Assembly: GCF_964340395.1 (NCBI RefSeq)
Contig: NC_135558.1
Location: 24,112,564-24,176,563 of the forward strand
DNA: 64,000 nucleotides
Origin: Glandiceps talaboti
Taxonomy: Eukaryota; Hemichordata; Enteropneusta; Spengelidae
Direction of reading: 5' to 3'
Shown here: in pieces, positions 1-10,705 of the stretch
Numbering within the stretch: position 1 is the stretch's first letter
Layout of the letters: every line of letters starts with the position of its first letter
Notes under the pieces: generated by a model
The model's database searches: none
Seen by the model: the letters and a program-made list of their open reading frames with translations, nothing else
Told to the model about the DNA's origin: nothing
Position numbers and translations under genes: made by a program

Positions 1-27
1 CTATTGTACACTAGGTATGACCTCCTA

Positions 28-1599
28 AGGGAGTGATCAGTTTTTACGGCTGGGGGTGGGCCGGTGACTTTTTGTTCATGTTGTACTTAAAAATAGTGAC
101 CCCCCTGCAATTCATTCACAAAACAATCCAACCCCCCCCCCCTCTGACAAATAAAAAAACACAATACCCCCCCCCCCCCATCTGTTGACAAGAAACACTC
201 TTTTTGTTCTTGCAAAAGACACTCTATTCTCAAAGCATAATACCACACACTGCACAGTTGATTTTACATGTTACATTTTCAGTAATTTTAAGTGTATCTG
301 GTAAATTGCTATCCCAAATCCATTGCTTCACATGTATAAAGCTCTTTAGATAGCAGTTTCTAAACTAGATGACTAATTCAATTCACTTACTACTGGCTAT
401 GTTGTCCAGTATATTGCTGGCAACATGATAGCCTTGAAAATAAATACACTCTAATATCAAAGAAATGTAGCATTATGATCTGCTGACAAAATTTTACTCT
501 AAGTATACAGTCACTCAATGTGGATACTAGATATTCCAGAGGAGATGTAAAATCTAATTTTCCTCATAACTTTGCACCGTGTCAGTACTATAGAAGTTCT
601 GGCTACAGTAAATAGCCCTTTACTAGATCATCATCAAACAAGTCTGTGTTTATAACTTTGTTTATCAGTCATTCACATAATATATATTCTCTGAGAATCT
701 TATTAATATTGTGTTCACCTTGGAATATATCCTTGGAATATATTTCTTTCTTGGTAGTTTATGGTGTAAAACAATAGCAAGACAAAAGGGGGTTTCACAT
801 GTAGTCTGGTAACATGTATTAAACTTGCAATTGGTTGTGGTCACAGGTATCAGAGAAGAAGTGAAACACAAACACAGAAAAGTTATTTTTGATAAGACAT
901 GTACTATAGCTATGCCAAGTAACAGTTCAATAGATTGTACATGTATGATAAATCAACATATTAGGGGTGAGATCGGTAGGTAAAAAAAGCTAATTCTTTT
1001 AGTAAGGCCTCAGAACCCCTTCCTCACCCCTTCTAACTAAATTGGTAAAATTGTTGCAGACAGCACAATCAATTTCAAATCAGTATGTAGTATCATGTAG
1101 TGCTATGAATACAAAGCCAGTATGTAGTGAGGAAAAAATAGCCTTTTTATTGGCACAATAATGTATTTTAGGGCCATGCATGCATAACAAATTTTTTTGC
1201 CACTTTTCAATATTATATTTTTAGAAATGTTTGTATTGGGATACAAAAGAGATTTCATTATAAAAGACCTCCTCCTCTCACCCCACCCCTCACTAAAAGA
1301 ATTTAGTTTTTACCCTACATTGAACTAATGATCTCAACCATAAATGAATTTGGAACTTCTAATTGAGATGATCGTAGTTTATATCATACATTATATGTAC
1401 AAAAATGTATAGGAACTAGACTAACTATATACATGGACATTGAATATCCAATATCTAGACACAAGCTGGGTCAGGCACTTGCAGTCTCAGGGTTTGCCAC
1501 ATATTATTTCAAAGAGTCCTAAATTGGTTATGTTTGTACACAATTCAACATGTTCAGGTCAATGGAGGAACCCCTGGCCGTAAAAACTGATCGCTCCCT
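28..1599. mobile_element. Non-autonomous DNA transposon with about 24-bp TIRs
   Basis: The left end reads AGGGAGTGATCAGTTTTTAC and the right end is its reverse complement with about two changes in 24 bases. C-rich subterminal tracts follow the left end, as in the related element at 8571-9692, whose ends share the pattern AGGGAG...TTTTTTACGG. No coding frame inside is recognisable; a 68-codon frame at 665-871 on the minus strand looks like chance. No target-site duplication is visible, so the insertion is old or the exact ends are eroded. Confidence 0.65.
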
Positions 1600-1694
1600 A
1601 AAGTGCTCTAACATACCAGTGACTTTACTATACATGCAATATCAATGCCCCTATACCAATGTTACAGGCCCTCTTTTATAACATTAACTTTAGC

Positions 1695-2750
1695 TTTTCG
1701 AAGCTTGGCAATATTACCTCAGAGGCTATGAATAACCTAAAAATTGCCTAAATAGAAACAAAAAACTGCAGATCTGCCAGGGGGGGAAACCCCTTAGACT
1801 CCCTCACCCCCAGAGGTCACTCATGCATTCAACCAACAGTCAGATGCACCAACAACCTTTTTACTGTCATAATGGTATTAAACTTTTCTTAAATATTTTC
1901 ACCCAATTCTAATTTGAGATGATATTGTCTTTTAAAGATGTGAAATGTTTGCCATAGTAGTCTAAAATTGCCTTAAACTTCCATATCAATGATACTACCA
2001 TTAGATGTGCTGACCTTTACTACATGTATATAATGATTAAGAACATATTTCAAGCCTATGTAAGTTTAATATAAAGAATAGTTTTTGATACTTGATGGTG
2101 CTGTCTTGTAAAGCATGGATTGAGTTATTGCTTGAAAGGGTCTGAATAGCCTAAATATTGGCTTTAAGAGTAAAAATCTCCAGGGCTTCTAGGACCCCCC
2201 CCCCCCCACATGAGGTGGACATATCCCAGTCTCAAGCTCTTCCCCTCTTACTGTCAAGATGCTATCCAAGTATATTTCAAAAGTATTTCAACCCTATGTA
2301 GTTGCTTTTTACATGTTGGTGCTCTCTTGTAAAGCTTGGAAATTATTGTCTGAAAGCTAGGGTCTGAATAATCTCAAAATTGCCTTTTCAGAGTAAAAAT
2401 CCTCCAGGACTTCTAGGGGGAGACCCCCTAGGCCCCCCTCCCCCACTACATGAGGTGTACACATCCAAGTCTCAAGCTCTTCCCCCTACCCCTTACTGTC
2501 AAGATGCTATCAAACTTAATATTTCAAAAATATTTTTTCTTTTTACATGTTGGTGCTCTCTTGTAAAGCTTGGAAATTATTGTCTGAAAGGGCCTGAATA
2601 GTCTCAAAATTGACTTTTCAGAGTAAAAAACCTCCAGGACTTCTAGGGGGAGACCCCCTAGGACCCCCATAAGAGATATACATATTCCCTGCTCAAGCTT
2701 TCCCATACCTTTCACTGTCAAGATGCTATGAAACTCCTTTTGGAATATAT
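1695..2750. repeat. Diverged tandem repeat, about 227-bp unit
   Basis: Three units beginning near 2098, 2325 and 2552 share the order: GCTCTCTTGTAAAGC, a GTCTGAATAG block, AGAGTAAAAATC, CTCCAGGACTTCTAGG, a C-rich run, then CAAGCTCTTCCCC and ACTGTCAAGATGCTAT. A more diverged fourth unit can be followed from about 1695. Open frames here (2380-2601, 2524-2721) follow the repeat and are not genes. Confidence 0.7.
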
Positions 2751-2865
2751 TTAACCCGTGTAGTCAATAATTATAATTATGATAGTGCTAACCCGGGATC
2801 TTATAAAGTAAATGCAAGACAGTCAAGCAGTCCACACTGAGTCACGATCAAAAAATACCTTGTGA

Positions 2866-2889
2866 ATTATATATATATATATAGTGAAT
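2866..2889. repeat. Short (TA)n tract next to the Penelope-like fragment
   Basis: An alternating TA run directly precedes the Penelope-like 3' tail. The second copy of that tail at 46213-46280 is also bordered by (TA)n on both sides. Confidence 0.6.
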
Positions 2890-3204
2890 TATATAATCAA
2901 AGTAGGTTGGTTGGAACTTGAGGTGCTTGGTTGTAACTCCGAGTTTCACGCTCAATGCGTTCATCAGACAACTGTCAGCTACTCGTTGTGTTACTGTATT
3001 TATATGTGTAAGGTGTGAAAGAATTTATTGGCAGTTAATTGTGTATTGTTTCTATGCATACAAGGGGTCCTCAGATTTGTCAGGTGATGTTACTTTTGAA
3101 GTTCGCTATGTAGAACTTGTTTTCGTGTCGGCACTTTGAGATGAGTTCAGATTTTTTGTTGAGAAGTGTTTGTTTGTCGGCGTTGAGGATGCAGAGTTTT
3201 TCAG
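2890..3204 (-). pseudogene. Penelope-like element, C-terminal tail and 3' end (sense part of an inverted insertion)
   Basis: Read on the minus strand this segment encodes the tail expected just after the GIY-YIG domain of Penelope-like elements: LCILNADKQTLLNKKSELIS, then KCRHENKF, then a stop near 3080. Downstream is the element's 3' region, whose plus-strand form TTGTAACTCCGAGTTTCACG recurs at 46241-46260. Its partner, the upstream GIY-YIG part, lies next to it on the opposite strand at 3205-3609. The join overlaps in a short shared AGCTGCATG. Family assignment is from remembered conserved motifs, not a search. Confidence 0.7.
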
Positions 3205-3609
3205 TTTTCAGCTGCATGCCAAACGTCGCCAATATCATCAAAACACATAACAACAAAATCGCGAACAACAACACAACGACCAAAGAGAAATCCTGTAACT
3301 GCCGAAATAAAAGTACATGCCCCCTACAGGAAAGCTGCCTGACCACCAGTATAATCTACAATGCAGAAGTAAAAAGAGAGGAATGCAACCAACCCCCCAA
3401 ACTGTACATCGGCCTGACTGAACATGCCTTCAAACAAAGATACAATAACCACAACCTAACCTTCAGACACGAAAAATACGCAAACAGCACTGAACTTTCG
3501 AAATACATCTGGCAGCTGAGAAAAAAAATAAAAAAACGTTTAAAGTAGACTGGTCTATATCACAGAGAGCACGCCCATACAGTAACGAAACCAAACGATG
3601 CGACCTTCA
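3205..3609 (+). pseudogene. Penelope-like element GIY-YIG endonuclease fragment (inverted 5' part)
   Basis: The plus strand encodes SCMPNVANIIKTHNNKI, a cysteine cluster (CNC..K..CPL...CL) and the nuclease core LYIGLTEHAFKQRYNNH, then STELSKYIWQL. This is the usual order at the end of Penelope-like reverse transcriptases. The frame breaks in an A-rich run near 3530-3540; the shifted frame continues VDWSISQRARPYSNETKRC to about 3609. The reverse transcriptase domain is absent. It ends within a few codons of where the oppositely oriented tail at 2890-3204 begins. In Penelope-like elements the nuclease nicks target DNA; this copy is dead. Confidence 0.75.
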
Positions 3610-4300
3610 GAGTTTCCTGAGCATGAATAGACGTTGCTGTGCCTTCTTGAATATGTAATCAACGTTTCCATTGAAATTCAGTTTCTCGTCCATATGGGTA
3701 CCTATATACTTGAACGATGACCTCCACCTCTTCGTTATTTATTTTGACAGGATCATGTTGATGTGGTCCTCTATGACAATCGATTACTAGTTCTTTTGTT
3801 TTCACACTCGAGGCAACATATGTGTTTCGCCATCTTGAACGCCGCACGGGGTTGTGGGATTGCTCTCGCAATGTGCACCGAGAAATTTGAAGACGACTGT
3901 GGGGGTAGAATCAGTCGAAAGCCATCTTTACTATGGACAACACCATACGAATAGCGCACATTGATTACCGAATTGTTTTGAGTTTCCGTGAGAGTTTGAA
4001 GCGACAGCCACTCCAGTAGCTCAATTTCACACAACCCCAAGGTGGCGAAACACATATGTTGCCTATTCTTAAACCATAAGCATTCGCTCAATTTTGAAGG
4101 TGGTAATGCAACAGAGAGACTTCCTATTTTAAACGAGCTACTAATGTCATATCATCAGCAAACTTCACTAGAGTTAGCATGTCATTTGAGCATATGATTT
4201 CATTTGTGTAGATTGAGAAAAAAATAGGCGAGAGAACACAACCTTGTGGCGCCCCAGTACTATTTCATTTGACTTGACCTCATTTAGAAATACCCATTGT
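3610..4300 (-). pseudogene. Non-LTR retrotransposon reverse transcriptase fragment, copy 1
   Basis: On the minus strand, from high to low coordinate, the frame fragments read GAPQGCVLSPIFFS, then LVKFADDMTLVARL (the catalytic Asp pair in the usual F/Y-x-D-D form), then SKLSECLWFKN, then KTKELVIDCHRGP and INNEEVEVI, and finally KKAQQRLFMLRKL. This is the order of late RT motifs in jockey/CR1/L2-like LINEs. Frames shift several times and a foldback MITE (3813-4063) splits the fragment. The Penelope-like insertion truncates it at about 3610. Confidence 0.75.
3813..4063. mobile_element. Foldback MITE inside the LINE fragment
   Basis: The ends are inverted copies: GGCAACATATGTGTTTCGCC at the left and its complement at the right, continuing imperfectly for about 40 bases. 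It separates two stretches of LINE reading frame that would otherwise be adjacent. I see no clear target duplication. Two frames inside (3763-3954 plus, 3771-4091 minus) come from the arms. Confidence 0.65.
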
Positions 4301-4740
4301 GGCCGATCGCTCAAGAATTTGAATCTTGAATTTTGACTATGACCCTGAACTTGAATCGAAAAGGTCATGTGATCATTGAGTTTCCTATCCCCTCAAATAT
4401 ATATACACATACTTTAATTATGATTATAGCATTTCTGGGGTAGGGGATATGGCGTTTTAATATTTTGACATCCTTCAAAATAATGTCAATGTTACCATAG
4501 AAACCGTCTCCTGTGAGTTTGCACAAGAGAATCCAGAGGGGCAATATCAGTTATCTGAAGGCCCAGATGTTACTCTAATAACCAAATATACTGCCAAGAA
4601 TTATACTTCAAGCCGGGCAATTCCTTTTTTTTTTTACATTTCAGCCTTGGCGCCCGACTAATAAGACAGTCATGTCTTCTTTAAAACATCGTTTTAGAAA
4701 AACAAAAGTTTTTGAGAGGTATTCACTTTACGATGTTTAC
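4301..4740. other. AT-rich stretch without recognisable content
   Basis: No conserved frame, TIR or tandem repeat was seen between the two LINE fragments. Confidence 0.4.
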
Positions 4741-6200
4741 GACGATTTAAACGCTGTTGGCACTTCTTTTTGACAGCTGTAGTATGATGTGTAAATGAGA
4801 GTTATCAAGGTTCAAACCAAGATATTTGTAAGACACCACCTGTTCAAGGTTCACAGGCTCCCCATTAATCACAGTGGGGCACTAGACACGAAAGTCAATG
4901 GTCATCTCTTTAGTTTTAGACACATTTAGCTCCAAGAAATTTGTTGTACAACACTCGGAAAAATATGTGACTGAATTTCTATGCGCATTCACAGAGTTTG
5001 CATCATTCAAGAGAGCAAGTATGGCAGCAACATCAGAAAAGTTTAAAAGCAAACTACTAGAATCGATGCTCTCAGTGACAATCATTTGTGTACATAATAA
5101 TTTAAAAGGGGCTTAGAACGCAGCCTTTAGGTTTGCCAGTATCAGTGATGAGCATTGTAGATTTTGATTCACCAACCCTAACACACCGTACTAAGGTCTA
5201 TCAGTAAGGATGATCGCAGAGGGGATATCAAGCTTCAGTAATTATTATAACACATTATCTGCGTGAGTCGTGTTGCGATTGGTCAATGCCCTGTCACGTG
5301 GTATGCGTAATTTGAATACTGTTGCCCAGGAAATGACAATCTATTGCCCCATAGGGCAATAGTTCCATGAATGAAAAGTCGAGTGGACTATCGCCCATTG
5401 CGCATGCGTGAGCGTCTTCCTTGCAGAAGACAAATATCACTGAATATTCAGACGTGTCAATGGCCATGGCGGCAAACGATAATTCTGTAGTGTCAGGTTT
5501 ATTATAATAGTATGAATGAGATGTGTATAAAACAAATGTCGACTGGCCTCTTGTTCGGGCAATAGCATACGTCAGTTCCCCCCTCGGGCCTGTTGATCAC
5601 CTCAACATCAACCTATTTCCCGAGGGCGAAGATGTTGGATGTTGAGGTGATCGACAGGCCCTCGCGGTGAACAGACGTATGCTATTGCCCTCACGGCCAG
5701 TCGACATTTGCATACTGTATCATAATATGATGCTACATATGGTATTAAAAACAGAACTAAAATCTATAAATACAATCCTAGCATAATTTCCAGCTATATC
5801 TATGTGTTCTAGCGCTCTCTGAAGAAGACAGGCAATCGCATCGTCTGTACCTTTCCTGTGTTGATAAGCAAACTGATTTGAGTCGAGTTTTGACTGAACG
5901 TGAGGGAGAAGGTTAGACAAAATAACTCTTTCAAAACATTTCATAATAAGGGAGGTGAGGGTCACCGGTCTATAGTGATTTAGCTCTATTAGGGATGAAA
6001 TTTTAGGGATAGGCACAACTGTTTTCCATAGGGTGGGAATAATGCCTGTGTCAATGAACTGCTGAACTACAGGGCTGAGATCATCCACACATGCCTGGAG
6101 TTACTAAGACGGCTGGTAAAACCGTCTAGACCTGGGGGCTTTGCTTGCCTTCATGCGTTTGAGCTGCACTGCAACATCATCAATAGTGATTGCTAATTTT
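4741..6200 (-). pseudogene. Non-LTR retrotransposon reverse transcriptase fragment, copy 2, split by a foldback insertion
   Basis: The minus strand from about 6200 downward shows RMKASKAP (a one-base shift interrupts the expected GLDGF), then WKTVVPIPK, then LNHYRPVTLTSLIMKCFERV, QFAYQHRKGTDDAI and the catalytic block ARIVFIDFSSVFNTI near 5730. The frame resumes near 5242 with LKLDIPSAII, a degraded GKPKGCVLSP (normally GAPQGCVLSP), LNFSDVAAILALLND in place of FADD, NFLELNVSKTKEMTIDFR and VSYKYLGL. These are successive RT motifs of a jockey/CR1/L2-like LINE. Stops, frameshifts and the altered Asp pair show it is inactive. The best single open piece is 5720-6088. Confidence 0.85.
5243..5728. 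mobile_element. Foldback insertion within LINE copy 2
   Basis: This non-LINE block lies exactly where the RT frame is broken. Its right part, 5534-5709, is a strong inverted repeat: AAATGTCGACTGGCC...GGCAATAGCATACGTC on the left arm matches the reversed right arm ending GGCCAGTCGACATTT. A second nested inverted pair (GATCACCTCAACATC / GATGTTGAGGTGATC) lies inside. No coding frame. Outer borders are approximate because no clean duplication is seen. Confidence 0.65.
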
Positions 6201-6655
6201 TCCACAATTTTAATTTTTACTACTGAAGTAAAATGACAGTCAAAATTTCAAGGTAATTTTTATTTTCGATAATGCACTTTGAGTCATCGTTGATCAGCTA
6301 GGGATTATACCTTCTGCATGACGTTTTAAAAATGAAACAAAATTGGCCCATTTATTTTCCAGATATAAATTTCATTCCATTTGATTTTCACATTGATTGT
6401 TTATGTGTAAACATGTTTTTCATCAAAGAACATTTCATTTTACGTATATTTCTTTGTCGAAAATATGTCACTTGGATAAGTCACGATGCACTTTGTGATC
6501 AATCGATAACAATATTGTAATTCTTTTGAAAAATTCACAGGAATTTTCACTACTCACAGAGCCTTATACATAAATGTTTATCATGTTGTATTTAAAAATT
6601 CAAAAATCTATTAAAAAAAATAAATAAATAAATAATAGTGCCAATGACATTGTAG
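6201..6655. other. AT-rich sequence, no feature recognised
   Basis: Simple AT-rich DNA with a short AAATA-type run near 6610-6640. The plus-strand frame at 6332-6520 has no recognisable motif. Confidence 0.4.
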
Positions 6656-7395
6656 CACAACTGTACAGTTTTTAAAAATGTTTACCCACATGCTGATCCA
6701 TGCTAGGTATAGCTGTTCATTTGCTGAAAGACTATCCAGTTGCCTATCCAACCCTGTTGTTATCTTTGCATTTTACTCACATGTCTATTAATCCCCGTTG
6801 TTATCTTTGCAATATATGTGATCATTCGGCTGTTGCTATGGGCGTGGTCATGGTTGCTAGTGGTATTTGCATACGTTTTTTGAATGTTTACTCACTTGCC
6901 TACCAGATGATGTTGCTATATGACCAAATTGACTGCCATTTGGTTGTTGCTAAAGGCGTGGTCATGGTTGCTAGGGCCAATTGTGTCAAAATGTTGTGAA
7001 GAAAATGTGCAGAATAACACTTCTAGAAACATCTCACCAAGTTTCAGTCTCATTGATCAACTACTATTTGAGATACAAATTTTTGACCAAAATTCACATT
7101 TTTACATTTAATTTGCATATCACTGATGAGCTCATTATATGTTAATATTTCTTCATCTAGACACCCACAGATGCATCCCCATTAAATTTCAGCCCAAATT
7201 GCTAGGAGGTTTTGGAATGAAAGATGTTTGACCAAAAAGACACATTTTTACCCCCAATTTGCATATTACTGATGGAATCATCATGTCATGGACATTTCGT
7301 AATCTAAACACCCCTAAGAATGTTCCCACCAAATTTCAGACCGATCTGTATGGGAGTTTTTGAGTTATGTTTTTTGACCACACATCTAATTCTGT
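6656..7395 (-). repeat. Dispersed repeat family A, copy in reverse orientation
   Basis: This block begins with the family end AGCACAACTGTACAGTTTTT and contains inverted forms of the family's internal units (GTTGCTATGGGCGTGGTCATG, then TTGCATAC...GAATGTTTACTCA), followed by the AAATTTCAG/TTTTTGACCA stretch. Other copies are at 20455, 25975, 30740, 39345, 42690, 44092, 52600 and 58505. No conserved protein. The frame at 6700-6999 is a by-product of the internal repeats. Confidence 0.75.
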
Positions 7396-8314
7396 GAATA
7401 TTCAGACCGATGTAGGATTTCAACGCGAATGCATGATAAACATGGCATTGCGCAGATACGCTACACATTAACCAAAGTCTAGACTATAGTCAGATATCAA
7501 TTGAATATTTTTTTTTGATTCACATTCAGATCCAAAGATGTAAATCCATTATAATATTTAATGTAAATTTTCGATTAGTTGTCAGGTTATTCTTTCTCAG
7601 CAATTTGCCATCAGTTATCTTTGTTTTCATAGTCGCCAAAAATAAAAGCGGCTTGCAATTAGTGTCTTCTGTTCTGTGCATTACATTTTTTCCATAGATT
7701 TCATACTCGTTCTTGTACGTACTGGGTGCATTCAAGAGTAAAAACATTTTGCCAACTACAACCATTTTTAGAATGTACGTTACACATGAAGAACAAAAAG
7801 ATTGCAGGCACTCATATGAGAAAGTAGTCTCATTTCCTGCAGTTTCAGTAATTATTTTTACACAGGACAATTTGCACAACTAAAATATACCATTGCAATA
7901 TGTATAGGACAAGAATGTACACAAATGACTTGGCTAAATGAAGTGACAACTACTCAGTCAAGAACAAAATGTCTTGGGATAGTAGGCCAAGTGCGTCATC
8001 TCCGAAGATAAATAATGATCTAGCAGGTGACTCTGTTTCATGACTCAAAATCTGTCACCCTAATTTAGAGGGTAAACCTTTAGCAGTTTGCAAAAAGGGG
8101 AGGGCTGGGGGCAATTAGGCTTGGACTGTTGTGTCACTGACCTCCTCCAACTCCATCGTGCTAAATAGTGGCCCTCCCTCAACTTTCTTTCTCTAAAACA
8201 TGACCCTCCAGGCTATTCAAAACATGAGACAGCATTTAAAATATTGTCAGATATGTTAAAGGACACGAGTCCCAGAATCAATGGTATGGACTTCATCCTA
8301 CGCTGCCATCAATG
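7396..8314. other. Unassigned stretch
   Basis: No repeat, TIR or recognisable domain was found. A 117-codon minus-strand frame (7526-7879) and a smaller overlapping plus-strand frame are present. Neither shows a family motif, signal peptide or splice context, so I do not call a gene. Confidence 0.35.
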
Positions 8315-8317
8315 GGT

Positions 8318-8570
8318 TGTCGGTGGCCAAGTGGTTAAACCACTTGCCTGTTACCACTGCGGTCGGGGTTCGAACCGATTAAATTTACCACGCTGTAAGT
8401 AAGAAGAGTGTCGTTCAGTTTGACTCTACCGAACAACGCAGGTTTTCCCCGGGTACTCCAGTTTCCTCCTGCATTAACACTGAACCCATGAGGGATGGCC
8501 CTCAGTGGACTTTTTGGGAGACAAGTGTTTAAATGCTTAAAGAACTATCCAGTATAAATAAATAAAAATA
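8318..8570 (+). mobile_element. tRNA-derived SINE
   Basis: The 5' part is tRNA-like with an A box (TGGCCAAGTGG, near 8329) and a B box (GGTTCGAACC, near 8368), the internal RNA polymerase III promoter. A body with TTTTCCCCGGGTACTCCAGT follows, a block I recall from invertebrate SINEs. The 3' end is an A/T-rich tail (AATAAATAAAAATA). The TIR element at 8571 has inserted in this tail. Not a functional tRNA: the cloverleaf does not close. Confidence 0.75.
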
Positions 8571-9692
8571 AGGGAGCATTCGTTTTTTACGGGGAGGGGG
8601 GGGGGGGTCGGTGGAATTCGGGGGGGGGGGGTTGACTTTTACAAAGCAGTTTTTAGGGGGAGTCAAATTTTATATCCAATGGTTTGGGGGGGGGGTCAAT
8701 TTTTACAACAGATTTGTATGGAATCATAGCAAAAAACAACAGAATTGACAAAAAAATGTACAAAACAGAATACAAACATGTCTTTATTCTGTCTGATCAG
8801 GTGATAACAAGTAAAAAAAAGAAAACACAGAATCACAAAAATAAAACTTTCAGGCTGTGGCAATATAATGACATACCTCACTTTTAAAACTCTTTAAAAA
8901 CTCTTTAAAAACAACAGAACTCATTCAAATTAATTTTTGACCACTTACCAAACATATCAAAGAAACAATTGACCTGAGTGAATTCCACCATAAATGCTGT
9001 GGATCAACCACGACAGTATGACAGCCATGACTGGAATGCACTGTACAGAAACAGTGAATTACGTAAGATGAAAGTTTCTGACCTGGACATGTACATGAAC
9101 AGACATAAATTGACAACTGAGAGAAAGATGCTAAAAAAAGACAAACTGAAAATAGTTGAAGCACACATTGGCAGGCAGCTGTGTCAAACAACACTGGAAA
9201 GTCTGAGAGTGAACCATGAGAGGGATAAAGAGGAGGAGGAGAGCGATGAAGAGGATGAGATGGACGAAGACAGTGAATCAGAAGATGGACATGTATGATG
9301 TAGTGATACATGAATTGGGTGAATCAGAGGAAAGTGACTCGGAAAGTGACTCTGAAAGTGATAGCAGTGACATTGAAAATGAACTCTTTCACACAACAAG
9401 ATCAGGCAGACAGTGTACTACTTGGAAGTCACGGAACTACATGGACTAGGTTTCATGGTCCATTATGTGATATGTCGAACAAACACTCATATAAGTCAAG
9501 TGTTTCATAAATCTATTATAAATCAAGTGAAAAATTTTTATAGGGGGGGTGTCACATTTTACAATTGATGGATTTAGGGGGAGTCAAATTTTAGAAAAGT
9601 AATTTTTAGGGGGGGGGGTTGCTTTTTACATTTAATTCATACCTCAAATTCCACCGACCCCCCCCCCTCCCCGTAAAAAACGAATGCTCCCT
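8571..9692. mobile_element. DNA transposon with long TIRs and a 6-bp duplication
   Basis: The left end AGGGAGCATTCGTTTTTTAC is matched by the inverted right end ending GTAAAAAACGAATGCTCCCT. Just inside are long G or C runs and CCACCGA blocks on both sides. AAAATA flanks the element directly (8565-8570 and 9693-9698), consistent with a 6-bp target duplication, though the site is low complexity. Subterminal GGGGGAGTCAAATTTTA repeats occur at both ends. It carries the degraded frame at 8978-9446. Ends resemble those of 28-1599, so both probably answer to one transposase. Confidence 0.8.
8978..9446 (+). pseudogene. Transposon-encoded acidic protein, C-terminal part, frameshifted
   Basis: The first frame (8978-9298) shows KVSDLDMYMNRHKL and KKDKLKIVEAHIGRQ, which resembles a SAP-type helix-turn-helix used in DNA binding, then a Glu/Asp-rich stretch. 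After a shift near 9290 the second frame continues with Ser/Asp/Glu repeats and ends TTRSGRQCTTWKSRNYMD before a stop at about 9449. Acidic tail plus a short R-S-G-R ending is a pattern I recall from C termini of uncharacterised invertebrate transposon proteins. No catalytic domain is left. Assignment of the SAP-like region is by eye. Confidence 0.5.
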
Positions 9693-9721
9693 AAAATAAG
9701 TTTTAAAGACATTCCCACAAC

Positions 9722-10350
9722 AGGGGCGCGTTCGGTAAACAAAACGCCCGTGGACATTTCAAAACGTTTTGTTCCCGAACGACTAATTGTCATAGTTTTT
9801 CGCGGGCGACCTGGGATGAAGAAAGGTGGAAAAGTGAGGTGACTCGCCAAAAGCCAAGATGGCAGCCACGAATTCTCACCATCGGCGAACTGGAGATTTT
9901 GTGTAGGATTACTTAGTGCATATTATGATTCAGCACTACAAAAAAGTTCATGGAATTGGTCATTTACAATTGGCAATGGTATTTAGAAATATGAATAACC
10001 GGCGGCATAATGGTACGGTCGATTTGACGTACATCGAGTGATGCAAGATAAACTTGGGGTCAGGTCAAAGGTCAAAGATCACTTCGTTAGTGTAAGAATA
10101 GTGTATGCATACATAACAGGCCTTTTTTAGGCATTCTAGCATCCTGACAATACTGCAAAGGTGTGATTTAACTATGCGCATCATCTTTTCAATGATGAGT
10201 GCTGAATGTACACAAAATGCGACAATCTTCTGTTTGAATGTGCAGCCATCTTTTGTTTTTCATGTGCAACATGCATTATACGGTTCGAAACAGGGCCTGA
10301 GCACCCTGGCTAAACAATGACAAAACGTTTTGGCTACTGAACGCACCCCT
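9722..10350. mobile_element. Putative MITE with imperfect TIRs
   Basis: The left end AGGGGCGCGTTCGGTAAACA and the complement of the right end (AGGGGTGCGTTCAGTAGCCA) match at about 20 of 25 positions, both followed by AAAACG. No target duplication is visible, and another MITE starts directly at its right edge. The interior is non-coding. Confidence 0.5.
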
Positions 10351-10351
10351 A

Positions 10352-10703
10352 GTTCTAAACTGGTACAGTGTATTACATATCAAAAACTTCATTACACTTC
10401 TCCAGTCTAGTCAAGACTGTTGTTCGAACACATATATCTATGCTCCCCCCCCCCAACCGTGTTCATATAAATATGATGACGTTTTTGCATCCCCATGTGA
10501 TTTTAGTTGAAACAGACTGGAGTTGGAGTCCTGGTTGGACATTTGCATATCAGTGCAGTCCTAGAAACAGCAGATACAGCTGTATCAAATGAATATTAAT
10601 GAGCAGGGGAGCACCATAATTAGCACCTTTCATAACGGTATTGACTAAACTGAAAAAGTGTAATGAAGTTGTTAATACGTAATACACTGTACCAGTTTAG
10701 AAC
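10352..10703. mobile_element. Tc1/mariner-type MITE, TA duplication
   Basis: Terminal arms of nearly 50 bases are inverted copies starting GTTCTAAACTGGTACAGTGT. Each end is flanked by TA (10350-10351 and 10704-10705), the duplication made by Tc1/mariner transposases. No transposase frame inside; the 74-codon frame at 10368-10592 is arm sequence. Confidence 0.75.
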
Positions 10704-10705
10704 TA

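Noticed and set aside
6700-6999. 99-codon frame as a small gene
   Set aside because: It lies wholly in a dispersed family A repeat in reverse orientation.
7526-7879. 117-codon minus-strand frame
   Set aside because: No recognisable domain, no splice or promoter context; could not be supported.
8325-8395. Functional tRNA gene
   Set aside because: A and B boxes are present but acceptor and anticodon stems do not pair, and a SINE body follows.
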